DNA of 64,000 nucleotides, taken from the NCBI RefSeq assembly GCF_016920785.2, contig NW_024609884.1:37057035-37121034 (forward strand), written 5' to 3'. The notes under the pieces were generated by a model. It was not told where the DNA came from, made no database searches, and saw nothing but the letters and a program-made list of their open reading frames with translations. Shown here one piece after another: positions 47,551 through 57,600 of the stretch. A program made the translations under genes and the position numbers. Positions within the stretch are counted from its first letter, which is position 1. Every line of letters starts with the position of its first letter. This DNA comes from Ixodes scapularis (Eukaryota > Arthropoda > Arachnida > Ixodida > Ixodidae).

Positions 47551-47623
47551 AAAGGTGTCGTGTCAAGGATAAGAACGAAGAAAACTAGAGGGAAATAAAA
47601 AACGAAAAAGGCACGACACCTTT
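47551..47623. repeat. Perfect 12-bp inverted repeat, 73-bp unit
   Basis: AAAGGTGTCGTG (47551-47562) and CACGACACCTTT (47612-47623) with a 49-base loop. It resembles a very small MITE, although no target duplication is clear. Confidence 0.6.
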
Positions 47624-48086
47624 AACGTCGCTGTTTCTGTTTTTGTTGCTCCTCGATTTGAGAGTGCCCTTAGTAACAGACGCGGATGACATGCGTCACT
47701 CGTTCCTCTGAATATGGATGTCCTGTTGCAGACGCGGGAACCAATTACCTAGGCTTAGCCCGACCTGAGTGACTTTTGAATTTTAAATCTGGGAATCGGG
47801 CGTGTTTGCGTGTGTCCGCACGCATCTCTTGCTGGGTTGCAAAATCGTATTCCGTCGTGAGCCATGGAAGAAATATAGCATCCGCGGGGGGGTGGGTGTT
47901 CGCTCTCGGCCATTATGGGATGGAAAGGCTCACTTCGAATCTTGGAATATTCGGGGAAACGCCTTGACGCGGAAGGCGGTTGCGAAAACATACGGGTTGC
48001 CATTTCGAGGGTTGCTTCTCTGCAAATAGCCCCCCTAACTAGCTGCCTGTGTTTTTTAGTCCTTAATGGTTCTGGAGAACCGGGAG
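47624..48086. other. Gene-free sequence
   Basis: No supportable gene. Confidence 0.4.
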
Positions 48087-48155
48087 TATGTGTGTGTGTG
48101 TGGGGGGGGGGGGGGGGGGGGGGGGGAGGGGAGGGGGAGGGGAGGGGGAGGGGGG
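48087..48155 (+). repeat. (GT)n, G24 and GGGGA tract
   Basis: A GT tract, then 24 G (48103-48126), then imperfect GGGGA/GGGGGA units to about 48155. Strong G-quadruplex potential on the plus strand. Confidence 0.95.
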
Positions 48156-48561
48156 CGAGCACCCTTCATTCCTGTTTCCACTTCATTTGCGCATTTGCTG
48201 AATGTGTGTGCGCACGTGCGTGCGAGCATTTTCATGTATTACGTATTTAAAAGTTTCTGCAAGCCCCAAACTTCAGTATACATTCTAAGTGGTTTAAATA
48301 GCTCGTTGGTCGCTTTTGTAACACAATTGGTGAGAAAGAAGTATCACTGTACATCTCTTTTGTACATATCTTTGCTATTTTTGTGCTTTTGTCACAAAGT
48401 TCTTTTCTTTTGTCGTATGCGCAGAAGAGCATTTTGCCCGTTGTAATCCTATTAGTTTTTGAGCAGGGTTTGCTAAATATGACCGGTGTATTGGCGATAA
48501 GCAATAAAACAATAATGACAACAGATTGGCGAAGCCCATGAGGGTCGAAGCATCATCACGG

Positions 48562-48714
48562 TCAGGGTTTGTAAAGTTGTTGGTAGATTTGATATGCCCT
48601 GCCCAGAATGTCTCCTTTTCTGTAGAGCTCCCGCCGCTGCTTTTCATTGTCAATGATAAAAACCAGATAATCTGTCGGTGCTTTATGTCCGCTCTTAGAA
48701 AGGTTACGCGCCAT
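48562..48714 (-). CDS. Small unidentified open frame
   Basis: A 50-codon minus-strand frame starts at ATG 48714 in AAAACAATGG context (A at -3, G at +4). The composition is protein-like: a basic start (MARNLSKSGHKAP), a hydrophobic strand (DYLVFIID) and a charged helix-like part (NEKQRRELYRKGD). It ends at a stop near 48562, with no clear donor. I do not recognise the family. It could be a retrocopy or exon fragment or chance. A longer overlapping frame on the same strand in another phase is not favoured. Confidence 0.2.
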   Translation of the reverse strand: MARNLSKSGHKAPTDYLVFIIDNEKQRRELYRKGDILGRAYQIYQQLYKP

Positions 48715-48779
48715 TGTTTTGGGAAATGGGGCCAAAGTAGTAGGTGTGGCAGAATTCGTACATAACACTGCGTGGTTAA

Positions 48780-50164
48780 AGGCCCGACCACACTAGCGTC
48801 GCGGAGGCCTGCCGCGCGCCGCTGGCCGCCGCGGGCTGACGACCAAAACCAGTTTTCGCCCTCAGCGGCGCGCCGCTGGGAGCCGTCAAAGCAACCTGCC
48901 CAGGTGCGATTAAGGACTCGCCGTTTCTCGCCTCAGAAGAAAGGAGCCAACGGGACGTGGCGCAGATGGTGACGTTGCGGTGCCATGGCAACGCGCAAGC
49001 CGCTTCTCCGCGCGTCTTTCACGGTACAAAGGAGCGTAGTGTTGTTCCGTTTCGTCTGCTATCCCTATTTCCCTCAATGCCTTCCCCAACGGAGCGGTTC
49101 CTCGAAACTGTGTGACTTTTTCCTTTTTTTTTTTTTTTATATGAGAAGACGCAGCCAAACTACCTAGAAAAGTACGCTAAGAGCAGCCACTGGAAAATTA
49201 TCAGAGATGAATTCGTGGCATTTGTCGCATGTGGCCTGCGTTGTGACGGATGTCGCGTTGATTTGGTGACACTCTCGAAAATAGCTTCCATCTCTGGCAC
49301 GCAACCGGGGCAGCAAAGCACTGACCTGTCCCTCGGTGTTTCGGTAGCACCAACTCGGCAGGACCCAAAACCTTCGCCTCCTTCCCTTCAGAGCGCGGCG
49401 ACGTCGCAATATCAATGAGCAGGCTAGGATGACCACATTCACGCTGATCACCAGGTCATCTTCGACACTTACCGTGTAGGGAGCGAGTGGGGTTTCGATG
49501 CTGATACATGCGAAAGATGAAAGCCGAAACGGAAGAATCTCACGAAGAGCAGATGACGAAAGAGCAAAAAATCCGGCGAGAGGCGCGCGCGCTATCTCGA
49601 GAACGCGCTAGCCAGTGCCAGAAAACGGAGGCCAGTGTGGCCTCCTGGCGTTGGGACGCCGGACGGCGGCGCCGTTGCCGCTAATGTATTCAAACCTTTA
49701 AAAAAAGAAAAAAAGAAAAAAAAAAGATTTGTAATTTTTGTGCTATTTTCTTACTTCGGAATTTCGGTTTGATTCTGGCTCCCGTTGGCGGACCTCTGTT
49801 GATATTGAACTCTTCTCAACGTCTCATAGTGTTAGTCTCTGGCAGTGTACCCCGTGTGTTATAAACTGTCTTAATCCTAGCCAGAAGTCGCCTAGAATAT
49901 ACTTGCATCTTGGAAGAAAAGGAGGTGCCGAAAGTGTATTGATTAACACTGGCCGAACGTAAACACTGGACTTAGTTTGAAAATATAATGTTCTGTTTTT
50001 CTTCCCATGGCTGAGTATTCCTCACTCAATATCGTCTTTAGTAAAATTGCAATTGTTAAACTAGTTCTTATATTTGTCTTCAGCCACTGACAAGCCAAAA
50101 AAAAAAGAAATCGTAAATTTTACGATTTAACAAGATTACACAAAGTTTTCTTTTTCCTCCCCCT
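48780..50164. other. Gene-free sequence
   Basis: No supportable gene. GC-rich 48780-49000; a small perfect hairpin GGAGGCCA/TGGCCTCC near 49637; A-rich tract 49698-49726. Confidence 0.4.
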
Positions 50165-50204
50165 CCCCCCCCCCCCCCCCCCTCTCTCTCTCTCTTTCTC
50201 TCTC
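50165..50204 (+). repeat. Poly(C) run then CT repeat
   Basis: Eighteen C (50165-50182) followed directly by (CT)n, the same design as at 16081. Confidence 0.95.
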
Positions 50205-50767
50205 CGTTTCCGCGTTTCTGGTATACTTCCGTTCGGTGCACGAGGAAGATGCTGGTGCCGTTTTGCTTTTCTTCTTGTGGGGTGCGTCTTCATTGCGGAA
50301 AACCCCGACTGCGTAAACGATTATGTAAAAATCAGAGTAGACACGATTTATATTTGCTGAGATGCTGGGCGTCTGTGTCGATCTGCGCCAGCCAGGCTTT
50401 TAAGCTCGTAATGCGCAGACAGGTACGAAACAGGACGTCTTCACGTGTTTCCTCTTCTCTCTATCGCGTGCTCTTCGTCCCTCCATGAGATCTTCACCGA
50501 CAGAGTCGGCACGGTAAATGCAGCTGGTTGTGGCGACCGCACGCACGCGTTAGTATTTCTCCGCTCGCTAGCGGGCACAAAGTAAGTGCCACACCTTGCA
50601 TTTCGAAAAGAGCGCTTTCAACAATATGACGTTGCAATATCATTGCGGGAGAACCAACCTTTACGGATAACAGTTTTGATTGGAATACGACCAGGGTGCC
50701 CGAGATAGCCGCTAAGCAGAAACAGTTAGTTACGCGTTACCTCCTCAGCTATGTGTAAGAGGACTAA
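50205..50767. other. Gene-free sequence
   Basis: No supportable gene. Confidence 0.4.
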
Positions 50768-50976
50768 CCGCCGAATTCAGAAACCTCACTCAAACTACAG
50801 TCAAACTGAAGGGCCCCTCCACTTCCTCGAGGAAGGCGCGAGGGCCGGCGCTGGCCAATCGCGACGGCGGATCCGTCCTCGCGATTGGCCAGCGCCGGCC
50901 CTCGCGCCTTCCTCGAGGAAGTGGAGAGGCTCTTCAGTTTGAGTGTAGTTTGAGTGAGGTTTCTGGAATTCGGCGG
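50768..50976. mobile_element. 209-bp near-perfect palindrome
   Basis: The whole unit is one hairpin: arms of about 97 bases from CCGCCGAATTC (50768) to GAATTCGGCGG (50976), with a loop of about 14 bases around GGATCC. Only a few positions differ, for example around GAAGGGCCCCTCC against GGAGAGGCTCTTC. The GC-rich inner arm carries CTCGCGATTGGCCAGCGCCG and its complement. High arm identity suggests a recent origin or arm homogenisation. MITE-like with no coding. Confidence 0.9.
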
Positions 50977-51113
50977 TAAGGCTAAGGCTTGTTACCTTAG
51001 CTCACGTTTCTCGTCTAAAAGTTTACTTGACTCCGTATTTTCAACGAGGCTGACTGTAAGCTCGACTCGTAAAATGGCAAATCTGCTCAACAATTGACAA
51101 GCTTCTTTCGCGA
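50977..51113. other. Short spacer
   Basis: Nothing supported. Confidence 0.4.
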
Positions 51114-51220
51114 AGCCCTCCAACCTTTCTACTTAGCAGAGCGAACGCCGAAGAGTAGGCGAGACGAGGCGAGGAGGGAGTCGCCTCCTTTCCGGCGTTC
51201 GCTTTGCTAAGTGGAGGGCT
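51114..51220. mobile_element. Short-palindrome family copy
   Basis: AGCCCTCC...GCAGAGCGAACGCCG (51114-51150) is inverted at 51193-51220 with a gap. The CAGAGCGAACGCYG core is shared with the copies at 33943 and 55637. The centre differs from those copies. Confidence 0.6.
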
Positions 51221-52329
51221 TGGCGGGATGAGCTTGTACTGCTTTTCTTCGCCTGCAACAGGAGATTATACAAAGGTTACCAAACTGCGGCTCTTCGCGG
51301 GTCCAAGTGTGGCTCGTGGCTCCCTGGTGAGCGTGCCCCCCTTCCCCTCCTGTGACCTCAAGACGAAAAGAGTTCTAGAATTGAAGCTCACAGTCTTGGC
51401 AGCCTTGTACACACTACGTACATACAACTGGACTGCTTTTAGACACATGGGTGGGTCCAGTGACCCTGTTTTCTTTAATGTTCTGGCACGAATTTTGAAC
51501 CGTATACACATGACGGGCCTCGGGGGCAGTGGCTGGCCAGTGAAACATGCATTAATTTTTGCTTAGCGCTTAAAGAAGCGTTCTGCTGCCTGTCATGATT
51601 TGTTGTAGTCGACAATTAGACTTGTCCGTTTTGGAAAGGACTGTTTCCTCCATATTGCTTCTTGATAAAAGTACCCCCCCCCCCCCCTTTTTTTTCTTTT
51701 TTTTTTTTCCTGCGGTTTTCTGCGGCTCTTTGAATATTTGTAGTTTGGTCTGCGGCTCTAACCCCATGTCAGTCTGCCCCCCCCCCCCCCCCCCCCTGGT
51801 ATAGTGGTTTACATGTCTGTAGTATTATGGCAGAGAACACAAAAAACACCTTGTCACCCCAGTGTCCCTTGATCGTCGGCAAACATGTGTTGGTGCATAG
51901 GCGATGCTGTGAAGTTATGCCTCGATTTCAAGTCAGGTGCTTTCTTCATGCTTTGAGCCGAGGTGGCAGACTATGGGCCTCAGCGGTGCTAAAGTACTAC
52001 GATACATTTTCCGTATTGAGGTTACATGTATGACGAAAAAGGTGCAGGTATAACAGATGCATAGTGCAGTGTTTTCTTCTTGTTTTGGTTCTGCGTCCAT
52101 CCCCATCATAGCGTCCGTGTAGCACATATACCGTCTTTTCAATAATAATAGTTAAATAAAAAGAAACAAGATACGCAGTTCTTTTGTTGTCGTCGTCGTT
52201 GTTGTTTCGTTAGAAGAGGACTAAAGGAAATAACAGATTAACAACGGTGCCGGCACAAGATGTTAGCAGACCGCCTCAACACTTCCGTGTGTGACCAGTG
52301 ACGCTGGCCTTTCTTTCCCTCGGGGGTCT
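51221..52329. other. Gene-free sequence with two poly(C) runs
   Basis: C14 at 51674-51687 followed by poly(T), and C21 at 51777-51797. A 120-codon frame (51204-51566) has no recognisable domain. Confidence 0.4.
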
Positions 52330-53480
52330 CCGAATAGGCCTAGGAGTTCGTTCGTCACAGGTTAGGTCGCGTTGCGTGGCCGTCCAAGGCAGGGCCGCTA
52401 TTGTCAAAGCCGCTAGATGATGAGGACAACGCGACTATCCTGGTCTGACGCCACAGAACCCGGGGCGGCTTTATGCGGGAGCCGTCGTGGCTCCGAACTC
52501 GTCGGAATCCTCGTCGTCACCGCTTCTGCTGCTGCTGGCTCGGAGCTGGCGACGCTGCCTGGCCTTACGAGTGAGATCACGTCGCGCGATCTGGCGTCCC
52601 GGTGGCTTGGACGCCTCGACGCCGGGTTTTGCCGGGAGGGGGAGGCGGCGACGAGCCCCGTGCTCTTTCGACGTCTCGGTAACGAGGGGGACATTTGTGT
52701 GGCGGCTGCACAAAGAGATGGAGGGTAATTTGTAATTGGCCCATTAGGGCGAAGCGGCCCAGCGCTCGGGCCGGCGTGTTGGCTGAGCCGTTGTCTTCCA
52801 AATACAGCGCCTCGGCAAATGAGGCCTTCATTGTCGTTTGCAGAGATCGCTTCTGATTATAAATGACGCTTGGGAGGGAAACCAAGGCGACGGAAGAGAT
52901 GGAAGAGAGAACCAGCGCTAATGATATATGTACGTTTTGGGGTTGTGTTTTCTGTCTTTTCGGCTGGGAGCGCCGTTATTAAAATAATGCGGCCAAAGGA
53001 TGTTGCCCGAGTTTTCCGCTTCCAGCGGCTCGGAGGCGCCCTCGCCGCGACTTTGCTTTTTCTCGATTTCGCATAGATAGAAATAGGACGGCCATTTTCG
53101 CTGATGATGATTTTCCTTCTTTTTTCGTTCGACGCACACGCGGGGGGTGGCCGGTGGCAGGGGGACTAATGAGCTGACTTTTCATTGGACGAGGCGAGTC
53201 AGGAACTCGTTAGGGAAGCTCCGCCCTGGCTTTGTCCTCACACCTCGACTGGAATTAATTAAAGCGAGGGGGACGGAGCAGCGCCCAGGGAAGCGGAGGA
53301 GGACTGGACGACGACATTGGCGAAAGGCACTGGGCTGCAAAATTGCTTTTCGTGTTTAATTCCGCTGTCGCTTGTTATTATTCTCGCCGCGAGCGCAGCC
53401 GAGGGTACGGCGTTCGTCTGCCGCGGAGAGGAATTAACTTGCTCCGTGTCGTAAACACTGGGGAAGGCTGACTAAAAGCA
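52330..53480. promoter_or_regulatory. GC-rich block with homeodomain-like cores, candidate enhancer
   Basis: CpG-rich sequence with regularly spaced AT cores: GTAATTTGTAATTGGCCC (52728), GATTATAAATGACG (52855), CCGTTATTAAAATAATGCGG (52972), GACTAATGAGC (53163), GGAATTAATTAAAGCG (53250), GTTTAATTCCGC (53354) and GGAATTAACTTGC (53431). No repeat structure explains it. Frames of about 80-100 codons overlap on both strands. The pattern fits a homeodomain-bound regulatory element; inference only. Confidence 0.35.
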
Positions 53481-53704
53481 CCGTTTTCTTGTTTCTTCGT
53501 CCTATTTCCCTATCGATCCATTCTTTTTCTCTTCTAGCTCCCTCTCATTTTCTGCCGCGCTCTCGTTCGAATTAAATGACACTGCGCCGTTTTTCGCATG
53601 TCTGAACTTGGACTGCGCGTCGGTGATTGTTTGCCGTCTAAACAGGCCCGGCGTTGTGCTTTGATGCCGAAATTCTGCTTTTGTGTCGCGCTGCGTGCGA
53701 AGTG

Positions 53705-53711
53705 TATAAAA
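53705..53711 (+). promoter_or_regulatory. Possible TATA box
   Basis: TGTATAAAAGGGC is a strong TATA consensus lying just downstream of the 52.3-53.5 kb GC-rich block. A 69-codon frame downstream (53821-54030) has a hydrophobic segment (LLFLGALFFVIL) but is otherwise unconvincing. Confidence 0.2.
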
Positions 53712-54192
53712 GGGCTCTTCGATTATGAAAGTCTTTGAGAAATGCTCGCGAAGATGTCATGCAAAGAGATAACTCTGAGGTAACAAGGTGGTGGGTTGGA
53801 CTAGTTGGTAATCGTTAAGCATGATGAAACATCGCGCTCAAAGTGACAGGACAAAGGAAAGGAACATATTGTCTTCCCTTTTGTTCCTTGGAGCGCTGTT
53901 TTTCGTCATCCTCCGGGGTAAGTCGATGCTGGTGAGGTTTGCTGGTGGTCCGCTGAGCTGCCTCCGTTTTTATGCCGACAAGACATACGCCACAGATATA
54001 AAAACGACGCATACTGCCAAGGGCAATTAAAAGTCAACTATGTAGGGATCGGGTTTTAGATGGCCGTACGTTGCGAGTAACTCTTTGCGTCAGTGATAAT
54101 TACTGGATCCGGTTACAATGTGACTTAATTCGAAAATAGCGATATAAATTCAGCTTTCTAAAGATACAAAATGTGTGTGTGTGTGTTTTTTT
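53712..54192. other. Gene-free sequence
   Basis: Apart from the weak frame just mentioned, nothing is supported. A GT tract lies at 54171-54186. Confidence 0.35.
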
Positions 54193-54835
54193 TTTTAGGT
54201 TTAAAAGATGTAAAAACTACTCTGATGCGGTTTTAGCAGGTCAATTACACGGCCAGGAGGACATATTATAAAGGGGGGGGGGGGGGGGGGGTGTCAATCG
54301 TCACGACAAGTAAAATAATGAACTAAAATTTGTTCAAAAATTTACTTCTTTTTTTTTTAAGTGAAAATAAACATGGTTTTGAGTAGAAACTTGCTGAGCG
54401 TCTTCGAAAGCAACTGAATGCGTACATATTAGAAAGATTTGGGGCATATGCGGAACGCGGAGGTGCTCAAAAGTTACCACTGGTGCAACGGGCGCAAGGC
54501 CGACTGTGCTAAAACGCGATTGATGCGAGACGGCAAAACCGCGCGGGCGCGTTTTTCCCACCCCCAGATTGGCGTCCGTTGCAGGAGTGGTAAGTATAGC
54601 GCACCACCGAGCTTCCCCATATGTCCCAAATATTTCTCGAATTTACTCGTTTAGCGATTTTCGATGCCGCTCAGCAAGTTTCTAATCGGTACTGCATTTG
54701 TTTTCTAATTAAAAAGGTGTATAATAAATCTTTAGTTTATTAGTTCACTGATCGTGACGATTAGCCCCCTAACTTGTGTTTAGATGGCCATATAACTCAC
54801 CTGTACATATGGCATTAAACTAGCGTTCATCGCCC
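54193..54835. mobile_element. CAGGGTGTTT foldback family, diverged (copy d)
   Basis: Arms carry the family landmarks: ACACGGCCAGGAGGACATAT, GTGAAAATAAACATGG, AGAAACTTGCTGAGCGTC and GTTACCACTGGTGCAACG on the left, with inverted counterparts (GGTACTGC, GCTCAGCAAGTTTC, GCCATATAACTCACC) on the right. The termini themselves are eroded. A 19-base poly(G) tract has grown in the left arm. Confidence 0.7.
54273..54291 (+). repeat. Poly(G) run inside foldback arm
   Basis: At this point the matching right arm of the same element has only a C5 (GATTAGCCCCCTAAC near 54760), so the run expanded in place. Confidence 0.9.
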
Positions 54836-55636
54836 AAAAAAAGAATACTTCTTTTTTTTTCTTTTCAAATCCTCAGTCGACCAACGCGTGCTTTACTTCT
54901 GTCACTGACTGTAGATGACGCCGACTAAGCGTCGTTGGAAATAAAAGTTTTTTCTCTCTCTTTTTCTCTCGTTGGTTTCGCATTCAGCACGATGACGACG
55001 TGACCTCCCCTTTTTGTGTTCATACGCTGGTACACGAGTATAAGCTCGCAATCATTGGATCCCATCTCGAGCTCCAACGTTCGAGTTTCCAATGTTCCCT
55101 TTTCGAGTTCAGCCCAATGTTGCCCTTTTTGGCCACCACCCGCGCTTATGCGTGCTAGCTGCCGATCGAGCCCCATCCTGTTAACTACCCCGGGGGCACA
55201 CACCGAATTACTCGTATCTATTAGCAATGATCTTTTTTCTTCGCAATTAAATCAGCCGGTTTATGAAGCCACTGTGCGCACAGATAGAATACAATATATG
55301 TTTTTGTTTACATTTTTTTTTAATTACACCTGCGTCGCAAAAAAGAGTATAAACAAACGGCAGCCTTTTTCTCTCTCTCACTATTTATTACTTTGTCCCA
55401 CTTTCTATGACGCAGACAAGATCGTGACGTCAGATCTTTACCAGCACAGCTTTGTGCTCATCCCCCTAAGGGGAACTACGCCAACTTTTTTAGCTCTCTA
55501 ATCCAAAGGCATCATCTGAATGCGGATGGCTTCCTGATTCCAAAATGTTATCTCGTTTCCCCCGGTTCACTTTAGTTAATTAAAAACGTTATATTTTGTT
55601 CGCTACGGGAACCGAAAATTCGTTCTCCCTATTGTC
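54836..55636. other. Gene-free sequence
   Basis: No supportable gene. A 161-codon plus-strand frame (55016-55501) has no domain I recognise and only modest codon structure. Confidence 0.35.
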
Positions 55637-55789
55637 GGTGACAGGGTAAGAGTGAAGTGCAAGCTCCTCCCACCTCTTTCCACTTTGGCAGAGCGAACGC
55701 TGGAGAGGAGGTGACCTCCTCTGCAGCGTTTGCTCTGTTAAAGTGGAAAGAGATGGGAGTAGCTTCCACTTCGTTCTTGACCTTTCACC
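55637..55789. mobile_element. Short-palindrome family, intact 153-bp copy
   Basis: One continuous hairpin: GGTGACAGGGTAAGAGTGAA at the left end pairs with the right end closing TTGACCTTTCACC. Arms include CTTTCCACTTTGGCAGAGCG and its complement, and the centre GAGGAGGTGACCTCCTC is itself a palindrome. It defines the family seen in part at 33943 and 51114. Confidence 0.85.
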
Positions 55790-55811
55790 AACTCTATACT
55801 CTGTGTCACTG
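55790..55811. other. Short spacer
   Basis: Nothing supported. Confidence 0.3.
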
Positions 55812-56019
55812 GTTGTGTGCAGTGCAGGCAAAGGCAACGCCAGGCGAAGAGAGAAAGGGCGAGCACTAGGAAGGAGGGACGGGGAAGATGGCGAGGGGAG
55901 AAATAGAGAGTACTCGGAGCGTTCGAGAGGAGAGGAGATTTTCTCCTCCTCCCGAGCCTTCCCAGTGCTTGCCCTTTCTCCCTTCGCCTGGCGTTGCCTT
56001 CGCTTGTACTGCGCGCAAC
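55812..56019. mobile_element. Foldback element, 63-bp arms
   Basis: Arms 55812-55874 and 55957-56019 are inverted copies, including GCAACGCCAGGCGAAG and CTTCGCCTGGCGTTGC exactly. The loop is about 80 bases, with an inner GGAGAGGAGA/TCTCCTCC pairing. Confidence 0.8.
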
Positions 56020-56622
56020 TATAGTTTTTTCGACACCCAAACGAGACGTCACCGGTGGGAAGCGAGGCGCGCGGCCGGCGATCGGGTACACTCGCGCCCG
56101 CCTTTCTCGCGTCTAACAGCGAGAAAACGGAAACGTTCGCTCTGTCTGAAGTTGATATTAATCTCTATTTGCACAAAGTATGGCCTTTGTCTAGGTGCTA
56201 AACTATGCGAATATCCACCCATGCGTTAATCAAAATGTTAATTTTCTTTCAAGAAAATAAATTTTTAAGTTTACGCGTAAACCTCCGAATCGCTTGCTGC
56301 CCCTCTACTGACAACAACGAGCACGGGCGCTCCTGACGTCATGTATTCGAGGGCAGACGACGCTTTAATAGTAAGCGTCTGTATTTTTTTTTTTTTGTGA
56401 GTTGCGTCTGGTTTAGGTTGTTGCGGTATGCGATGGAGGGTATGGAGTATTGGGGTGCAATAACAGCACGAAGAAATGCAGCGCAGTGACATCCTATTGG
56501 TTTTCGACCGAAAAGAGCCTGCGACGGAAGTGGGTTCGAGCAGTCTGACGCGAACGCTGGCTCTACAGTGCTGGCTCCTGGCTCCTAGCGTTCGAAGCCA
56601 TTCTGCATCGAAGCGGCATCTG
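56020..56622. other. Gene-free sequence
   Basis: No supportable gene. Confidence 0.4.
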
Positions 56623-56719
56623 GGTACACATGTCGGCGAATCTCGAATGTAGCCCCCACGGGAGGTCCCCTCGGAGGCGATACCGACGGATCGGATGCCA
56701 ACGGCGAATCGTCTGAAAT
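56623..56719 (+). repeat. Segment related to the TTAA element interior
   Basis: GGTACACATGTCGGCGAATC, then CGGAGGCGATACCGACGG and CCAACGGCGAATCGTCTGAA, align in order with 39893-39997 (GGTACACATTTCGGCGG, CAGAGGCGATGGCCACGGG, AAACGGCGAACCGTTCAA). Minus-strand translations of both are also alike (SP-A-DP, then IRR-VY). The terminal repeats of this copy were not found. Confidence 0.6.
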
Positions 56720-57183
56720 CTCGTGCTGATCATCTTAAAGACCGACGACCAGTTCGCGCTTTCCACTTTTCTCCCGCTTTCTCCTCTCCCCCTTTCTACC
56801 CTGTCCACCATTGCCTGTTTCCTCCTCTCCCGTGGTGAGGAGGATCTTCTGCCTTGCAGAATCTCGAGTCTGGTCGTCGTCCTTTAAAACAGTTCACTGC
56901 TTGACTAAGGAAGCTTGATCAATCGTAGTCCATTATAGTTCCCACGAACCATCGCAACGGCCTTGTGACTACCCCTGACGCTTGGCAAACACGTTCAAGC
57001 TGCCCATATTGCTGATGTTTATACATCTGACGTCACAACAAAATGGTGGACCAGTAAATGTGCAGGTTAGTTTCGATTTCGGTTACATCATACATCTCCA
57101 GTTAAAATTATTTTTGAAAAAGTATTTGGAAAATGTATGTGTTGCCCTGAGTTTAGTTTCGTGTGATCTTTCAGAAAATATGT
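56720..57183. other. Gene-free sequence
   Basis: No supportable gene. Confidence 0.4.
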
Positions 57184-57600
57184 TTAAAGGGCCATTAAAA
57201 AAAAAGTTTTTTTAACAGTCTGGTTGGGAGACGCGTGTAAAAAACAAATGAAATGTACGCGAAAAAAAAAGTTTTAGAGCAGTATTGACGGCGCGAGACG
57301 CGATTTAGTCGGTAGTCCCTTCCTTTCCACTTCTTTTCTCTCTGTATTTGGGGTGCGTGGAGGAGAGGTGGATCGGCTTGGCCATCACATTGAGGTGGAG
57401 AGAGCGTATGACCATCTCGTTGAGATAAAAAGAGCGAATGACCCTTCCGTGACGTCATAGACTTCGCGCGCAGAATTTCAAATAAATATCTCGCCATCAA
57501 TATTGCTCTATTTTTTTTTTTTTTCACGTAAATGTTATTTTTTGACATGTGTGTCCAAACCAGACTCATTCGTTTTTTTTTTTTTTTTTTGTGCATTTTA
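57184..57600. mobile_element. Foldback with TTAAAGGG-like end
   Basis: Left part starts TTAAAGGGCCATTAA. The block AGTCTGGTTGGGAGACGCG and following sequence (57215-57270) is inverted at 57515-57570 (GTGTCCAAACCAGACT). The right terminus is unclear (CCCCTTTAG near 57633 may be its remnant). Probably a relative of TTAA-inserted elements. Confidence 0.5.

Noticed and set aside
48776..48900. GGTTAAAGGCCC as a TTAAAGGG-type transposon end
   Set aside because: No matching inverted end could be found and the sequence diverges after a few bases.
53821..54030. 69-codon frame with a hydrophobic segment downstream of a TATA box
   Set aside because: The hydrophobic stretch is not at the start, there is no cleavage motif or cysteine pattern, and the distance from the TATA box is not informative.
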